Shown here: positions 25,866-35,090 of the stretch, one piece after another | Layout of the letters: each line of letters begins with the position of its first letter | Position numbering within the stretch: the first letter of the stretch is position 1 | DNA from: Puniceicoccales bacterium | Lineage (GTDB): Bacteria; Verrucomicrobiota; Verrucomicrobiia; Opitutales; LL51 | Direction of reading: 5' to 3' | Assembly (NCBI GenBank): GCA_031268005.1 | Contig: JAIRYA010000058.1 | Span: 1-39,513 of the forward strand | Length of the DNA stretch: 39,513 nt | Made by a program: the position numbers and the translations under genes | The notes under the pieces: model-generated | Databases searched by the model: none | Seen by the model: the letters and a program-made list of their open reading frames with translations, nothing else | What the model was told of the DNA's origin: nothing

Positions 25866-26771
25866 TCATTGCATTTTATTCATTTGTTGGCCGATAATAA
25901 TCGATTCGCGGAATTGGCTTGCCAAATCGGCAAGATTACCGGGGGAATTGGGAACGAAAATGACATTAGACTTCGAGGATCCGGCAATTTCTTTAAGCGT
26001 ATCGATATATTGAATCAGGAGCACCATTTCCATTACATCCTTTTGGGATAGTTCGGGAACCTGGCGCACAAATTCTTCGACGGAATCCTTCAAGCCCGCA
26101 ACAATCGCATGGCGTTGCCCCGCAAGGCCTTTTCCGTGTAAAATACTCGCTTCCGCTTCCGCCTCCGCCTGCTTAACTTTGAGAATTTTTTCCGCTTCAC
26201 CCTTTTCCGTCGCCGCAACGCGCACGCGCTGGGCCGCATTGATCTCATTCATCGCCGCTTTCACATTGTTTGCCGGAGAAATATCGGTTACCAATGCCTT
26301 AACGATTTCATAGCCAAACTCCGCCATAACATCGGATAATTCCAACTTTACCGCATTGGCAATATCGTCTTTTTTCTCAAATACATCGTCCAGTAAAATC
26401 TTCGGGACCTGCGCTCGCACCACGTCAAAAACAAAGGCTTCAATCTGTTTTGTTGGATTTTGCAGCATATAAAATGCTTCGTAAATTTTGTTTGGCAAAA
26501 TCCGATATTGCACCGAAACCATCAAATTAATGAACACATTGTCCTGTGTTTTTGTCTCAATATTGACATCAAGCTGGCAAATTTTCAGTGACAAACGTAG
26601 ACGAATTTGATCAATCACTGGCACTAGGAGATTAAGGCCAGGACTGGCAACTCGATGAAATTTTCCGAAGCGTTCGACAATGGCACAGGTCTGCTGTTCC
26701 ACCGTAAATAAACTTATAGCGAATGCAACAACCGGTGCCACTATTAATAATATTAGCAAAATAGATTCCAT
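25866..26771 (-). CDS. SPFH/Band-7 (stomatin-like, slipin) membrane protein
   Basis: SPFH proteins assemble into membrane microdomain scaffolds and often regulate proteases. The 301-residue protein has an N-terminal membrane segment (ILLILLIVAPVVAFAISLF). It is followed by TVEQQTCAIVERFGKFHRVASPGLNLLVPVIDQI, the classic start of the SPFH domain. A central YEIVKALVTDISPANNVKAAMNEINAAQR and an alanine/glutamate-rich helix (EKILKVKQAEAEAEASILHGKG) follow. The C-terminus (VIFVPNSPGNLADL) matches paraslipins such as QmcA. No NfeD or FtsH gene is adjacent. Family call firm; cellular role unknown. Confidence 0.9.
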   Translation of the reverse strand: MESILLILLIVAPVVAFAISLFTVEQQTCAIVERFGKFHRVASPGLNLLVPVIDQIRLRLSLKICQLDVNIETKTQDNVFINLMVSVQYRILPNKIYEAFYMLQNPTKQIEAFVFDVVRAQVPKILLDDVFEKKDDIANAVKLELSDVMAEFGYEIVKALVTDISPANNVKAAMNEINAAQRVRVAATEKGEAEKILKVKQAEAEAEASILHGKGLAGQRHAIVAGLKDSVEEFVRQVPELSQKDVMEMVLLIQYIDTLKEIAGSSKSNVIFVPNSPGNLADLASQFRESIIIGQQMNKMQ

Positions 26772-27011
26772 ATCTTTTAAACGGTCTATATTATATCAAA
26801 AACACCATACCTAATTCAAGGTAAAAATGAATTTTTTAGTAAGTAGAAGTTTTTCTTATAATAAATTAAAATTTTATTCATTATAATATTTCCACAGGAG
26901 CCCTAAAAATGAAACGGCGAAGTTAATCCTACTCCACTATTCCGTCGGCGTATAAATTTTCTGAAATTTTGATCGACAATAATACTTAAAATAGCAAGTT
27001 GAAATTCGATT

Positions 27012-27095
27012 GCTCGGGTGGTGGAATGGTAGACACGCCAGACTTAGGATCTGGTGCCGCAGGGCATGAGGGTTCGAGTCCCTCTTCGAGCACCA
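27012..27095 (+). tRNA. tRNA-Leu (anticodon UAG)
   Basis: Acceptor arm GCTCGGG pairs with TTCGAGC (two G-U). Anticodon stem CCAGA/TCTGG closes loop CTTAGGA, giving anticodon TAG. A variable arm (GTGCCGCAGGGCAT) and T arm (GAGGGTTCGAGTCCCTC) are present, consistent with a class II-type tRNA. CCA is encoded (27093-27095). It reads the CUA codon. Confidence 0.95.
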
Positions 27096-27177
27096 CGTTT
27101 TAGGAGAATTTTATGGATTTGATTTTTATCCAAAAAAAATCTATTCTGAAAAAAAAGACAACAACGGGTGGGGCTTT

Positions 27178-27333
27178 TTATTTCCATTTTTTCACATTAT
27201 AACACTCATCTTCTCCAAAATCAAGATTTTTATCCATGGCATTGCATATGTAATAGAATGCCCATAGAAGACTGATGCTTAAAAAAACAAATACCATCAC
27301 GGACAGGATATTTTTCTCATTGATATTAATCAT
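27178..27333 (-). CDS. 51-residue single-span membrane protein, unknown
   Basis: A short frame encodes MINI, a hydrophobic span (SVMVFVFLSISLLWAFYYIC) and an acidic-then-basic tail (MDKNLDFGEDECYNVKKWK). TTAGG lies five to six bases before the ATG. The layout of short N-terminus, one membrane helix and charged tail is that of a real small membrane protein, such as those that accompany respiratory complexes, although no family is recognised. It occupies most of the gap between tRNA-Leu and gapA; the remainder of that gap (27096-27177 and 27334-27401) shows nothing else. Confidence 0.5.
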   Translation of the reverse strand: MININEKNILSVMVFVFLSISLLWAFYYICNAMDKNLDFGEDECYNVKKWK

Positions 27334-27401
27334 AGCCTAATTTTAGAAAATTTAGAAAAAAAAATATGAATGGCAAGTTTTTTAGGACTTCCATCCATGG
27401 A

Positions 27402-27425
27402 AATTAAAAAAAAATAGTGCACTAT
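27402..27425 (-). terminator. Possible terminator of gapA
   Basis: Reading the minus strand, the gapA stop is followed at once by the palindrome ATAGTGCACTAT (27414-27425) and a run of eight to nine T. The stem is short (4 bp with a TGCA loop), so efficiency would be low. Confidence 0.35.
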
Positions 27426-28496
<1,071 letters not shown>

Positions 28497-28555
28497 CTAG
28501 AAAACAAACTTTTTATTTGCCGTTTGCCACTAAAAACTACTCGAATTCTCTAAGT

Positions 28556-28796
28556 GCTCGCGCCCCTAGAAACCCCGTCGGGAGACTTGTCTCCTGGACC
28601 TCTCCAATAGCCCAATGGATTTGCAATTTGCAAAGCCATTTGGCAACAAAAGTCTTTTTTAAACAGAACTCTCTTTCCCAGGCCAAAGCCCGGCGCAAAT
28701 TGCGCCGGGCTTTGGCCTAAAAGGTCAAGGAGTCCAATGACTCCTTGCAGGTGCAGGACGGCGTCCTGCGAGCCAGCAACGGAATTCCGTTGGAAC
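28556..28796. repeat. Intergenic palindrome-array repeat, copy B
   Basis: The gap between gapA and cysS holds the second long copy. H1 is 28581-28594 (GGAGAC, loop TT, GTCTCC). An extra hairpin at 28613-28643 has TTTGCAA/TTGCAAA at its tip. H2 is 28681-28717 (18-bp perfect arms GGCCAAAGCCCGGCGCAA, one-base loop). H3 is 28726-28747 (CAAGGAGTC, loop CAAT). H5 is 28753-28769 (GCAGGAC, loop GGC). A perfect 16-base palindrome CAACGGAATTCCGTTG lies at 28777-28792. Between hairpins, CCAATGG.TTTGCAAT and GTCTTTTTT.AAACA are shared with copy A. No gene is visible in the gap 28473-28888. Confidence 0.8.
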
Positions 28797-28888
28797 AATC
28801 TATTTCGCCATTCACGCTTTATTTTCCCAGGAAAGCATTGCATCCTATTTCAGAAATTTTATAGAAAATAGCATAAAACAATTATTTC

Positions 28889-30316
28889 ATGACTAGGATT
28901 AAACTGTATAACACTCGGAGCCGTCAAATTGAGGAAATTATTCCCGAAAATCCAGATGGAATATTGCGAATTTACTGCTGCGGTCCGACCGTATATAATT
29001 ACGCCCACATCGGCAATTTCCGTACCTTTTTACTTCAGGATGTTTTGCGCCGTTTATTGATTGCAACGGGCTATTCCGTAAAATTCGTCCGCAATTTGAC
29101 CGATGTGGATGATAAAACAATTCGGGGAGCCCAAAAAGAAAACATTTCACTGCAAAATTTTACGGAAAAATGGACGCATATCTTTCATCGCGATTGCGAA
29201 GAACTGAACATCTTAGACGCCGACGTGGAACCGAAAGCGGCGGGACATATCGGGGAACAAATTGCGATGATTGAAACTCTAATTCGAAAAAAACATGCCT
29301 ATATTGCCCCGGATGGTTCGGTCTATTTTCGCCTTTCGTCGTTTCCAAGCTACGGCAAGCTTTCCAGAATTGACCTGGGGAAGCTGACGACACAAAGTGA
29401 AAATAGTTCGGGGCAGGCAAATTTAGCGGATGAGTACGATCGGGATTCGGTCCAGGATTTTGCCCTATGGAAAGCCTACAAACCTGAAGACGGCGATGTC
29501 TTTTGGAAAAGTCCCTGGGGAAAGGGGCGGCCGGGTTGGCACATCGAATGCAGTGCGATGTCGGTGAAATATTTGGGTGAAACTATCGATATCCATGGCG
29601 GTGGCATCGATCTTTGTTTCCCACACCATGAAAATGAAATTGCACAAACGGAGTGTGCGACGGGAAACCCTTTCGTGCGCCATTGGTTCCATTCGGAGCA
29701 CCTACAAGTCGAGGGGCAAAAAATGTCGAAAAGTTTGGGTAATCTTTTTACCCTAGCGGACCTCAAAAACAGAGGCTATGCACCTGAAACAGTCCGCTAT
29801 GCGCTGATCAGTGGCCATTACCGGCAGATTTTGAATTTTACCCTATCCGGACTCGATGCGGCCCAAAGTGCACTGAATAAATTGAAAATTAAAATAAAAA
29901 ATTTACACAAAAATAGTGAATTTACCGGGAATGAAGATGAAATTTTTTCCTCTAAAAATATAACCTATCGCCATTTTAATGGAGCGATTGAAGCGCTAGA
30001 AAATGATCTGAATATCCCCAAATGTTTGGGGGAAATTTTTTCCGTTTTGAATGGGGATGCCACCGGCGGTGAATTATTTTTGGAAGAGTTGTATTTTCTC
30101 TGTTTTATCCTGGGCATTGAGAAATTTATATTTAGTAAAAATCGAGACAGGGAATCCGTCGAAATTCCAGAGGACATCGCCGAACTCGCCGCGAGACGGT
30201 GGGAAGCGAAGCGTAATAAAAATTTTGCGGAATCCGATCGATTGCGACAGTCTCTCTCCGAAAAGGGCTGGAATGTTGTCGATCACAGGGAAGCATATGA
30301 TTTGTACCAACAATGA
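28889..30316 (+). CDS. cysS: Cysteinyl-tRNA synthetase
   Basis: This class I synthetase charges tRNA-Cys. The HIGH-type motif is YNYAHIGNFRTFLLQDVLRR near residue 38 and the KMSKS loop (QKMSKSLGN) is near residue 278. The zinc ligands that discriminate cysteine are visible in CCGPTVYN, WHIECSAM and FPHHENEIAQTE. The C-terminal helical anticodon-binding DALR-like region ends SDRLRQSLSEKGWNVVDHREAYDL. Length 475 is normal. It stands alone after the palindrome repeat. Confidence 0.97.
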   Translation: MTRIKLYNTRSRQIEEIIPENPDGILRIYCCGPTVYNYAHIGNFRTFLLQDVLRRLLIATGYSVKFVRNLTDVDDKTIRGAQKENISLQNFTEKWTHIFHRDCEELNILDADVEPKAAGHIGEQIAMIETLIRKKHAYIAPDGSVYFRLSSFPSYGKLSRIDLGKLTTQSENSSGQANLADEYDRDSVQDFALWKAYKPEDGDVFWKSPWGKGRPGWHIECSAMSVKYLGETIDIHGGGIDLCFPHHENEIAQTECATGNPFVRHWFHSEHLQVEGQKMSKSLGNLFTLADLKNRGYAPETVRYALISGHYRQILNFTLSGLDAAQSALNKLKIKIKNLHKNSEFTGNEDEIFSSKNITYRHFNGAIEALENDLNIPKCLGEIFSVLNGDATGGELFLEELYFLCFILGIEKFIFSKNRDRESVEIPEDIAELAARRWEAKRNKNFAESDRLRQSLSEKGWNVVDHREAYDLYQQ

Positions 30317-30483
30317 TAATAATGGAGGAGGTTATCTGAGTCCTTGCCTCAAGTTAAAAAAAAATTACAAAAAAGAACATACCCGAATTAAGCGATTCCT
30401 TTCCCATAAATTACTCTTGGAAATATCCCCAAAGATTAAAATATTTATGGATAAGAAATAAAATAATTTGGCCAAATATGGGG

Positions 30484-30554
30484 TGCGGGCAGACGGGATC
30501 GAACCGACGACACTAGCTTGGAAGGCTAAAGTTTTACCGCTAAACTATACCCGC
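30484..30554 (-). tRNA. tRNA-Gly (anticodon UCC)
   Basis: Reading the minus strand, acceptor GCGGGTA pairs with TGCCCGC (one G-U). The D arm is present, and the anticodon loop CTTCCAA gives TCC. T loop TTCGATC is present and the discriminator is A. The next bases are CCC, so the CCA tail is not encoded and must be added by the CCA-adding enzyme, unlike the two other tRNAs here. Confidence 0.93.
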
Positions 30555-30673
30555 AAAATTTTTTTAAGCCTTAAATTTCTTCCGGAATCGTCAAGTTTTT
30601 TTCTCGAAAACCCACCCCACAAATGGTCAATTTTTAATTGCAATTGCCCGCAAGGGAAATTTTATGATTTTTT

Positions 30674-31246
30674 TTAATTTCTTAGATTATTTTCGCTATT
30701 TTTGGCAACATTTTTTTTGCTTGATCCCAATGTCTTTTTGGCTTCCTCCGATTTAAAATAGGTTGCAACTATCTTACCATCGAAAATGGGAATGACGATG
30801 GCACTCAATATACCCGTGACGCTCAATATAACGCGATAGGGATCCGGAAACCCTTCACCAAATAATGTAAAATCATTCGTAACAATTCGTAACAATGTTG
30901 GTAAAATAAATAGCAAAACATAGCTCAGAGAAATAACATAGCCAGCAACTAGGAAACGAATACCAAGCATTCCCTGGACGATGCCTTTAATAATAGATAT
31001 TAGGATACAAAATGCACAGATGTCACTCAAACTAGAAGCCGTAACTTTGACCCAAGGGATACCTTGGTAATGTTCACCGGCGAAAGCGGCTTTAAAATAT
31101 TCTGCGCCGGAATAGGAAATACGAATAATTGCACAACCATAGCGGATTATAGCGTAAACAAAAGTAATTGCAAGTAAAAATTTCACTATTGCAAATACCT
31201 GCTCTTTGAAATTTTCTGTATTTTCATTCATAATATCTATTAACAT
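30674..31246 (-). CDS. Polytopic membrane protein of unknown function
   Basis: A 190-residue protein with about four hydrophobic segments: VFAIVKFLLAITFVYAII, ICAFCILISIIKGIVQGMLG, FLVAGYVISLSYVLLFILP and VILSVTGILSAIVIPIF. It ends in a lysine/serine/asparagine-rich cytoplasmic-type tail (SEEAKKTLGSSKKNVAKNSEN). No family is recognised. The layout loosely recalls small DUF2975-like proteins, but no motif supports that. ATG 31231 is an alternative start; neither has a visible ribosome-binding site. It lies between tRNA-Gly and the rplI operon on the same strand, 158 bases after rplI. Confidence 0.6.
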   Translation of the reverse strand: MLIDIMNENTENFKEQVFAIVKFLLAITFVYAIIRYGCAIIRISYSGAEYFKAAFAGEHYQGIPWVKVTASSLSDICAFCILISIIKGIVQGMLGIRFLVAGYVISLSYVLLFILPTLLRIVTNDFTLFGEGFPDPYRVILSVTGILSAIVIPIFDGKIVATYFKSEEAKKTLGSSKKNVAKNSENNLRN

Positions 31247-31404
31247 TATGAATAAAAAATAATTGTCAAGAAATATTTATAAATTAATTAAAATTTATCC
31301 TTTTCCGAAGGTTATCCCCCGATGGAAATCACTGGAACGAATTTTCCACTTGCCTGGTATTCGCGCCTTAGCATCTGTCTTTTAAATTTTTAGGGGTAAT
31401 ATGA

Positions 31405-31866
31405 CTAGGCGGTGGTCGCTTCCGGAACCACATCAAATACAAAATCAACGGTAACATCGCGATGCAATTTAATTTTTGCCGTGCCCTGACCGATGTGCTT
31501 TACCGGATCGAAGTGAATTTTTTTGCGATCAATCGCAATCCCGCATTCCTCCATTTTATGCGTCAAATCGGCGGCCGTAATCGCACCAAACATCTTTCCC
31601 CGTTCCCCCGTTTTGACCGAAAAAACAATGGACAAGCTACGAATTTTTTCTGCCAATTCTCTGGCTTCCTGGAGTTCTTTTACTTCCCGCTCCGCGCGAC
31701 GCGTGCGCAAAACATCGATCTGTTTGCGATTGGCACGCGTCACCGAGATCGCAAACTTTCTCGGCAAAAGATAATTCCTCGCATAGCCCGCCCGCACCGT
31801 TACCACATCACCTTCGTAGCCGAGGTGATCAACCTTTTGAAGTAATAAAATATCTGCCGTAGCCAT
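31405..31866 (-). CDS. rplI: 50S ribosomal protein L9
   Basis: bL9 bridges the large subunit and influences frame maintenance. The N-terminal RNA-binding domain has ILLQKVDHLGYEGDVVTVRAGYARNYLLPRKFA, the family signature. A long helix (RRAEREVKELQEARELAEKI) and a C-terminal domain (GERGKMFGAITAADL...FDPVKHIGQGTAKIKLHRDVTVDFVFDV) follow. Length 153 is typical. It is the last gene of the rplY-pth-rpsF-ssb-rplI operon. The usual rpsR (S18) between ssb and rplI is missing; the gap there is only 27 bases. Confidence 0.97.
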   Translation of the reverse strand: MATADILLLQKVDHLGYEGDVVTVRAGYARNYLLPRKFAISVTRANRKQIDVLRTRRAEREVKELQEARELAEKIRSLSIVFSVKTGERGKMFGAITAADLTHKMEECGIAIDRKKIHFDPVKHIGQGTAKIKLHRDVTVDFVFDVVPEATTA

Positions 31867-31893
31867 AATCTTTAAATTTTTCTCCCACTGAAA

Positions 31894-32355
31894 TTAAAAT
31901 GGAACGTCTTCGTCCAGTGCTTCATTGGGACGTGCCATCGAAGGGACATTGGACGTTTCCTCTTTCTTTAAAGCGACCGGAGCCGGATTCGAAAAATTTC
32001 CATCGCCAGTCTCTTCTTCCAATCGAGCGCTTCCGATGAACTGAAAATTTTCCAAAACAACACATAATTTACTCCGCTTTTCGCCCGTAGCCGATTCCCA
32101 TTGGTCGAGACGCAAGCGCCCTTCGATGAAAATCGGACGTCCCTTGGTAAAATAACGCCCAATCACCTCTGCCTGCTTAGCGAAGGCATCCACATCCACA
32201 AAAACAACCTCTTCCCTATTTTCGCCGTCATTTCCCCGCGAAATACGGGTCGTTGCGACACCAAATCGGCATACCGTTGTTCCACTGTTTGTCGTACGCA
32301 CTTCGGGATCTCGGGTCAAATTGCCAAGGATAATTACTTTATTAAAGGAAGCCAT
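31894..32355 (-). CDS. ssb: Single-stranded DNA-binding protein
   Basis: SSB coats single-stranded DNA and recruits repair and replication proteins. The OB-fold begins MASFNKVIILGNLTRDPEVRTTNSGTTVCRFGVAT and contains GRPIFIEGRLRLDQWESATGEKRSKL. A flexible linker follows, and the protein ends in the acidic tip DEDVPF, which binds partner proteins. At 153 residues it is of normal length. Its ATG overlaps the rpsF stop by one base (TAATG), a sign of coupled translation. Confidence 0.97.
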   Translation of the reverse strand: MASFNKVIILGNLTRDPEVRTTNSGTTVCRFGVATTRISRGNDGENREEVVFVDVDAFAKQAEVIGRYFTKGRPIFIEGRLRLDQWESATGEKRSKLCVVLENFQFIGSARLEEETGDGNFSNPAPVALKKEETSNVPSMARPNEALDEDVPF

Positions 32356-32645
32356 TATTTCGTCTCAATAAACACGCGATTGACGGTTGAGTCAAGGCTA
32401 AACTTCGAACGGATGAGGCCAAGGGTCGCCGTTGGCGCCTGAAACGCAACGTGCAGGTAGATTCCTAGCGGAAACTTGCGATCGGTAATGCGCCGAAACT
32501 TCATTTGTCCCCTATTAATAATGTCACCAACGATCGCGCCCGTCTCAACGAACTTCGCTTTGATATTTTCGACCAATGCCTCAACGGAATCCTGATACTT
32601 TCGCGTATCAAGAATCATGGTTGCTCTGTAAGATTTTGTTCGCAT
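32355..32645 (-). CDS. rpsF: 30S ribosomal protein S6
   Basis: bS6 is a small-subunit protein that normally binds as a pair with bS18. The 96-residue product has the ferredoxin-like pattern: YRATMILDTRKYQDSVEALVENIKAKFVETGAIV, RRITDRKFPLGIYLHVAFQAPTATLGLIRSKFSLDSTVNRVFIE. The start lies 31 bases inside the end of pth, so the two genes overlap, and its stop overlaps the ssb start. Its partner gene rpsR is not in this operon. Confidence 0.94.
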   Translation of the reverse strand: MRTKSYRATMILDTRKYQDSVEALVENIKAKFVETGAIVGDIINRGQMKFRRITDRKFPLGIYLHVAFQAPTATLGLIRSKFSLDSTVNRVFIETK

Positions 32646-33220
32646 ACACTCCTGTTAACCATATTCATGGCGCTCAAAACGCCTTTGTCAAGTAGTAGTT
32701 GCAGGCTATTACAGATATTTGGCATTTTTTTTGCTAAAATTTCCGTTTCCTCGCCATCGAAGCGACTGAGCACGTGATCTGCGAGATCCATGTGGGGATG
32801 TTTTTTTTTGCCAATTCCAACGCGAAATCGAACAAATCCAGGACCCATTTTTTCCAGAATACTTTTAAGGCCATTGTGTCCCGCCGTTCCCGGACGTTCC
32901 GTAATTTTTATTTGACCGAGATCGAGGGTAATGTCATCGCAAACGACGACAACCTCCGAACTTTGGATTTTAAAGAAAGAACAAACTTTGGCGACCGGAT
33001 CTCCGGAAAGATTCATGAAACCAGTCGATTTTAGGAGAAGTAAATGGCCATCGGATTGGGGAATTTTGAGCATGAATACGGACATCGCCCTTTCCTTTTT
33101 CCACAGGATATATCCTTTGGTTTTGGCAAAATAATCGACGACGGCAAAGCCAACATTGTGCCTCGTATTTTCATAGAACACACCACAATTGCCGAGACCG
33201 ACGACGACTTTGAAAAACAT
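32615..33220 (-). CDS. pth: Peptidyl-tRNA hydrolase
   Basis: Pth recycles peptidyl-tRNAs released from stalled ribosomes. The family motifs are VVGLGNCGVFYENTRHNVGF (active-site His; Cys replaces the usual Pro in GLGNPG), TGFMNLSGDPV, VVCDDITLDLGQIKI and GTAGHNGLKSI, all within 201 residues. It follows rplY by 12 bases and overlaps rpsF by 31 bases. The rplY-pth pairing is common in many bacteria. Confidence 0.96.
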   Translation of the reverse strand: MFFKVVVGLGNCGVFYENTRHNVGFAVVDYFAKTKGYILWKKERAMSVFMLKIPQSDGHLLLLKSTGFMNLSGDPVAKVCSFFKIQSSEVVVVCDDITLDLGQIKITERPGTAGHNGLKSILEKMGPGFVRFRVGIGKKKHPHMDLADHVLSRFDGEETEILAKKMPNICNSLQLLLDKGVLSAMNMVNRSVCEQNLTEQP

Positions 33221-33232
33221 GCTTGCGTCTAT

Positions 33233-33838
33233 TTATTTCTCCGCAGCTTTAGGAACGGAATCTTCGGCTTCTTTCTCCCCTTCCGCTTCCTCACCGATAC
33301 ACGCGACCACGACACCTTTGGGATCTCCAGGATATTCGACACCTTCGAATTGGGGGAGATCTCTAATATGGATACTCTGACCGGCATGGAGATCGGTGAT
33401 ATCAATTTCAATGACCCCGATGAGCTGTTTCGGCAGGCAACGCACCGTTACCTTATGGCGAACAACTTCGAGCATTGCTTTCTCGTTTTTAACGCCGTAG
33501 GCTTCACCTTTGACGTGAATGGGGACCGTCGTTGTAAATTTTTCGTCATTTGATATTTCCTGGAAATCGACGTGCATAAAGCGATCGGTCATCGCATTGC
33601 GTTGGATTTCAGTAATAATCGTAAGAACGGACTTACTATCATTTGTGAGTTGAACGGTTGCAGCCGTATCACCCTTTTGGCGCATGAGCATGCGAAATTC
33701 AACGTCATCGACACTCACGGAAAAGGACCCCGATTTACCGTAAATCACCGACGGAATATGCCCCGCTTTACGCAGTCTCGAAGCGGGATGTCGACCTTTT
33801 TCCGTACGCTCACTAAATTTAAGATGCAATTGCTTCAT
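33233..33838 (-). CDS. rplY: 50S ribosomal protein L25 (long, Ctc/TL5 type)
   Basis: bL25 binds 5S rRNA. The 201-residue form has the N-terminal L25 domain (LKFSERTEKGRHPASRLRKAGHIPSVIYGK) and a C-terminal beta domain (GVKNEKAMLEVVRHKVTVRCLPKQLIGVIEIDITDL, LPQFEGVEYPGDPKGVVVACI) like the general stress protein Ctc. The tail is acidic and lysine-rich (EEAEGEKEAEDSVPKAAEK). A Shine-Dalgarno (AGGAGA) precedes the ATG. It is the first gene of the operon leading through pth to rplI. Confidence 0.95.
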   Translation of the reverse strand: MKQLHLKFSERTEKGRHPASRLRKAGHIPSVIYGKSGSFSVSVDDVEFRMLMRQKGDTAATVQLTNDSKSVLTIITEIQRNAMTDRFMHVDFQEISNDEKFTTTVPIHVKGEAYGVKNEKAMLEVVRHKVTVRCLPKQLIGVIEIDITDLHAGQSIHIRDLPQFEGVEYPGDPKGVVVACIGEEAEGEKEAEDSVPKAAEK

Positions 33839-34000
33839 ATCTATTTCTCCTGTTAATTAATCAAGTCTAAACGCATTACAAGGTAAAAAAATCATTTTCA
33901 TGGAATCAATTTTCGGAACATTTTTCAAAAATTTAATGGCAATGGAAAATCACTTCGACTGCTAATTCCCACTTCCCATCGATTCATTGCAAAGGAAAAA

Positions 34001-34082
34001 TTTGATTTCCCCATCTCAATTTCGCCATTTCCATTGCAATAATTTTTTGTGCTCAGTTTTGATTTCCCACTTCGCCATTCCC
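34001..34082. repeat. Short imperfect direct repeat
   Basis: TTTGATTTCCCCA...TTTCGCCATTTCC (34001-34032) recurs as TTTTGATTTCCCACTTCGCCATTCCC (34057-34082) in the divergent gap between rplY and the exonuclease gene. It may hold regulatory elements or be chance in pyrimidine-rich sequence. Confidence 0.3.
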
Positions 34083-34134
34083 GTAAAGCACATTATTCCA
34101 TTTACTTTTTCTTCGGCGTTTTATCCTTTTACCC

Positions 34135-35022
34135 ATGTCGAAATGCTTCCTCATCGATGGTCTCAATCTTATTTTCCGCTGCTTCTATGGCATTCCCCTT
34201 CTCAATAGCAAAAATTTTCCGACCAATGCCATCTTCGGTGCCGTTAAAATTTTATCTAAAATAATCGCTCTGGAAAATCCATCCCACGTGGCCATTTTTT
34301 TTGACAAGGGACGCGATCCCCATCGAAAATTGCTCCTCCCCGAATACAAAGCCAATCGCGGTGAAACCCCCGATCCGATAAAAGTCCAAATCCCCGTGGT
34401 GAAGGAATTTGCCTACGCCTTGGGCTGTACCGTTATCGAACGTTCGGGCATCGAAGCCGATGATTTAATCGCTTCCTTTTCGCAAAAATATCATTCCCAG
34501 TTCGATGAAATTATAATTTTCAGTACGGATAAGGATTTCGCCCAATGTGTCGAAGGGAATATCTATCAAATTATTCCCGAAAGCCACAGAGATTCCCTCG
34601 GCAATCGCCTAGATCGCATGGGTATTTTTGAAAAATTTGGCGCCTATCCGGAGCAAATGATCGATTACCTTGCACTCATCGGGGATCAGGCCGATAACAT
34701 TCCCGGGATCCGTGGCGTGGGACCTAAAACGGCGAGTGCATGGCTCAAACAATTTGGCGCCATGGAAGCATTGCTATCCCAAATTCCCAAAATAAAGCCG
34801 CTACGTTTCCAAGCCCTCCTGGAGGAAAATAGGGCCCTACTCCATCGCAATCAACGGCTGATTGCGCTCAATCGAAACATCGATGACATCTACTGCGAAA
34901 CCTTGAATCCCAATGAGCGACAATATGAACAACTCGTCGATTCCTATAAATTAACTTCCCTGCTGAAGCATCCTTCCAAACTCAAAATTTCCCAACCGGA
35001 TCTTTTTAGCGGTCTAGAATAA
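34135..35022 (+). CDS. Stand-alone 5'-3' exonuclease (DNA polymerase I N-domain type)
   Basis: A flap/exonuclease homologous to the N-terminal domain of DNA polymerase I. Metal-binding acidic motifs are visible: FLIDGLNLIFRCFYG at the start, IFFDKGRDPHRKLLLPEYKANR near residue 55, GIEADDLIASFSQ near 107, and FSTDKDFAQ. The helix-hairpin-helix GDQADNIPGIRGVGPKTASAWL is near residue 190. At 295 residues it ends after the exonuclease fold, with no polymerase part following. It likely acts in Okazaki-fragment primer removal or repair. A separate polA may exist elsewhere. It is divergent from the rplY operon. Confidence 0.92.
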   Translation: MSKCFLIDGLNLIFRCFYGIPLLNSKNFPTNAIFGAVKILSKIIALENPSHVAIFFDKGRDPHRKLLLPEYKANRGETPDPIKVQIPVVKEFAYALGCTVIERSGIEADDLIASFSQKYHSQFDEIIIFSTDKDFAQCVEGNIYQIIPESHRDSLGNRLDRMGIFEKFGAYPEQMIDYLALIGDQADNIPGIRGVGPKTASAWLKQFGAMEALLSQIPKIKPLRFQALLEENRALLHRNQRLIALNRNIDDIYCETLNPNERQYEQLVDSYKLTSLLKHPSKLKISQPDLFSGLE

Positions 35023-35090
35023 TGGGAAAATAAATTTTTTATGGGATTGATTTTTCGTGAAAAATTTTTGAGTTATCTTTTTTAAAGATT

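Noticed and set aside
30325-30461. GGAGGAGG sequence after cysS followed by a lysine/arginine-rich frame of about 40 codons
   Set aside because: The site looks like a strong Shine-Dalgarno, but the only start near it is CTG and the downstream frame has no recognisable protein. It is probably chance in purine-rich sequence.
30468-30677. Plus-strand frame containing GIEPTTLAWKAKVLPLNY
   Set aside because: It is the antisense translation of tRNA-Gly, a common spurious annotation.
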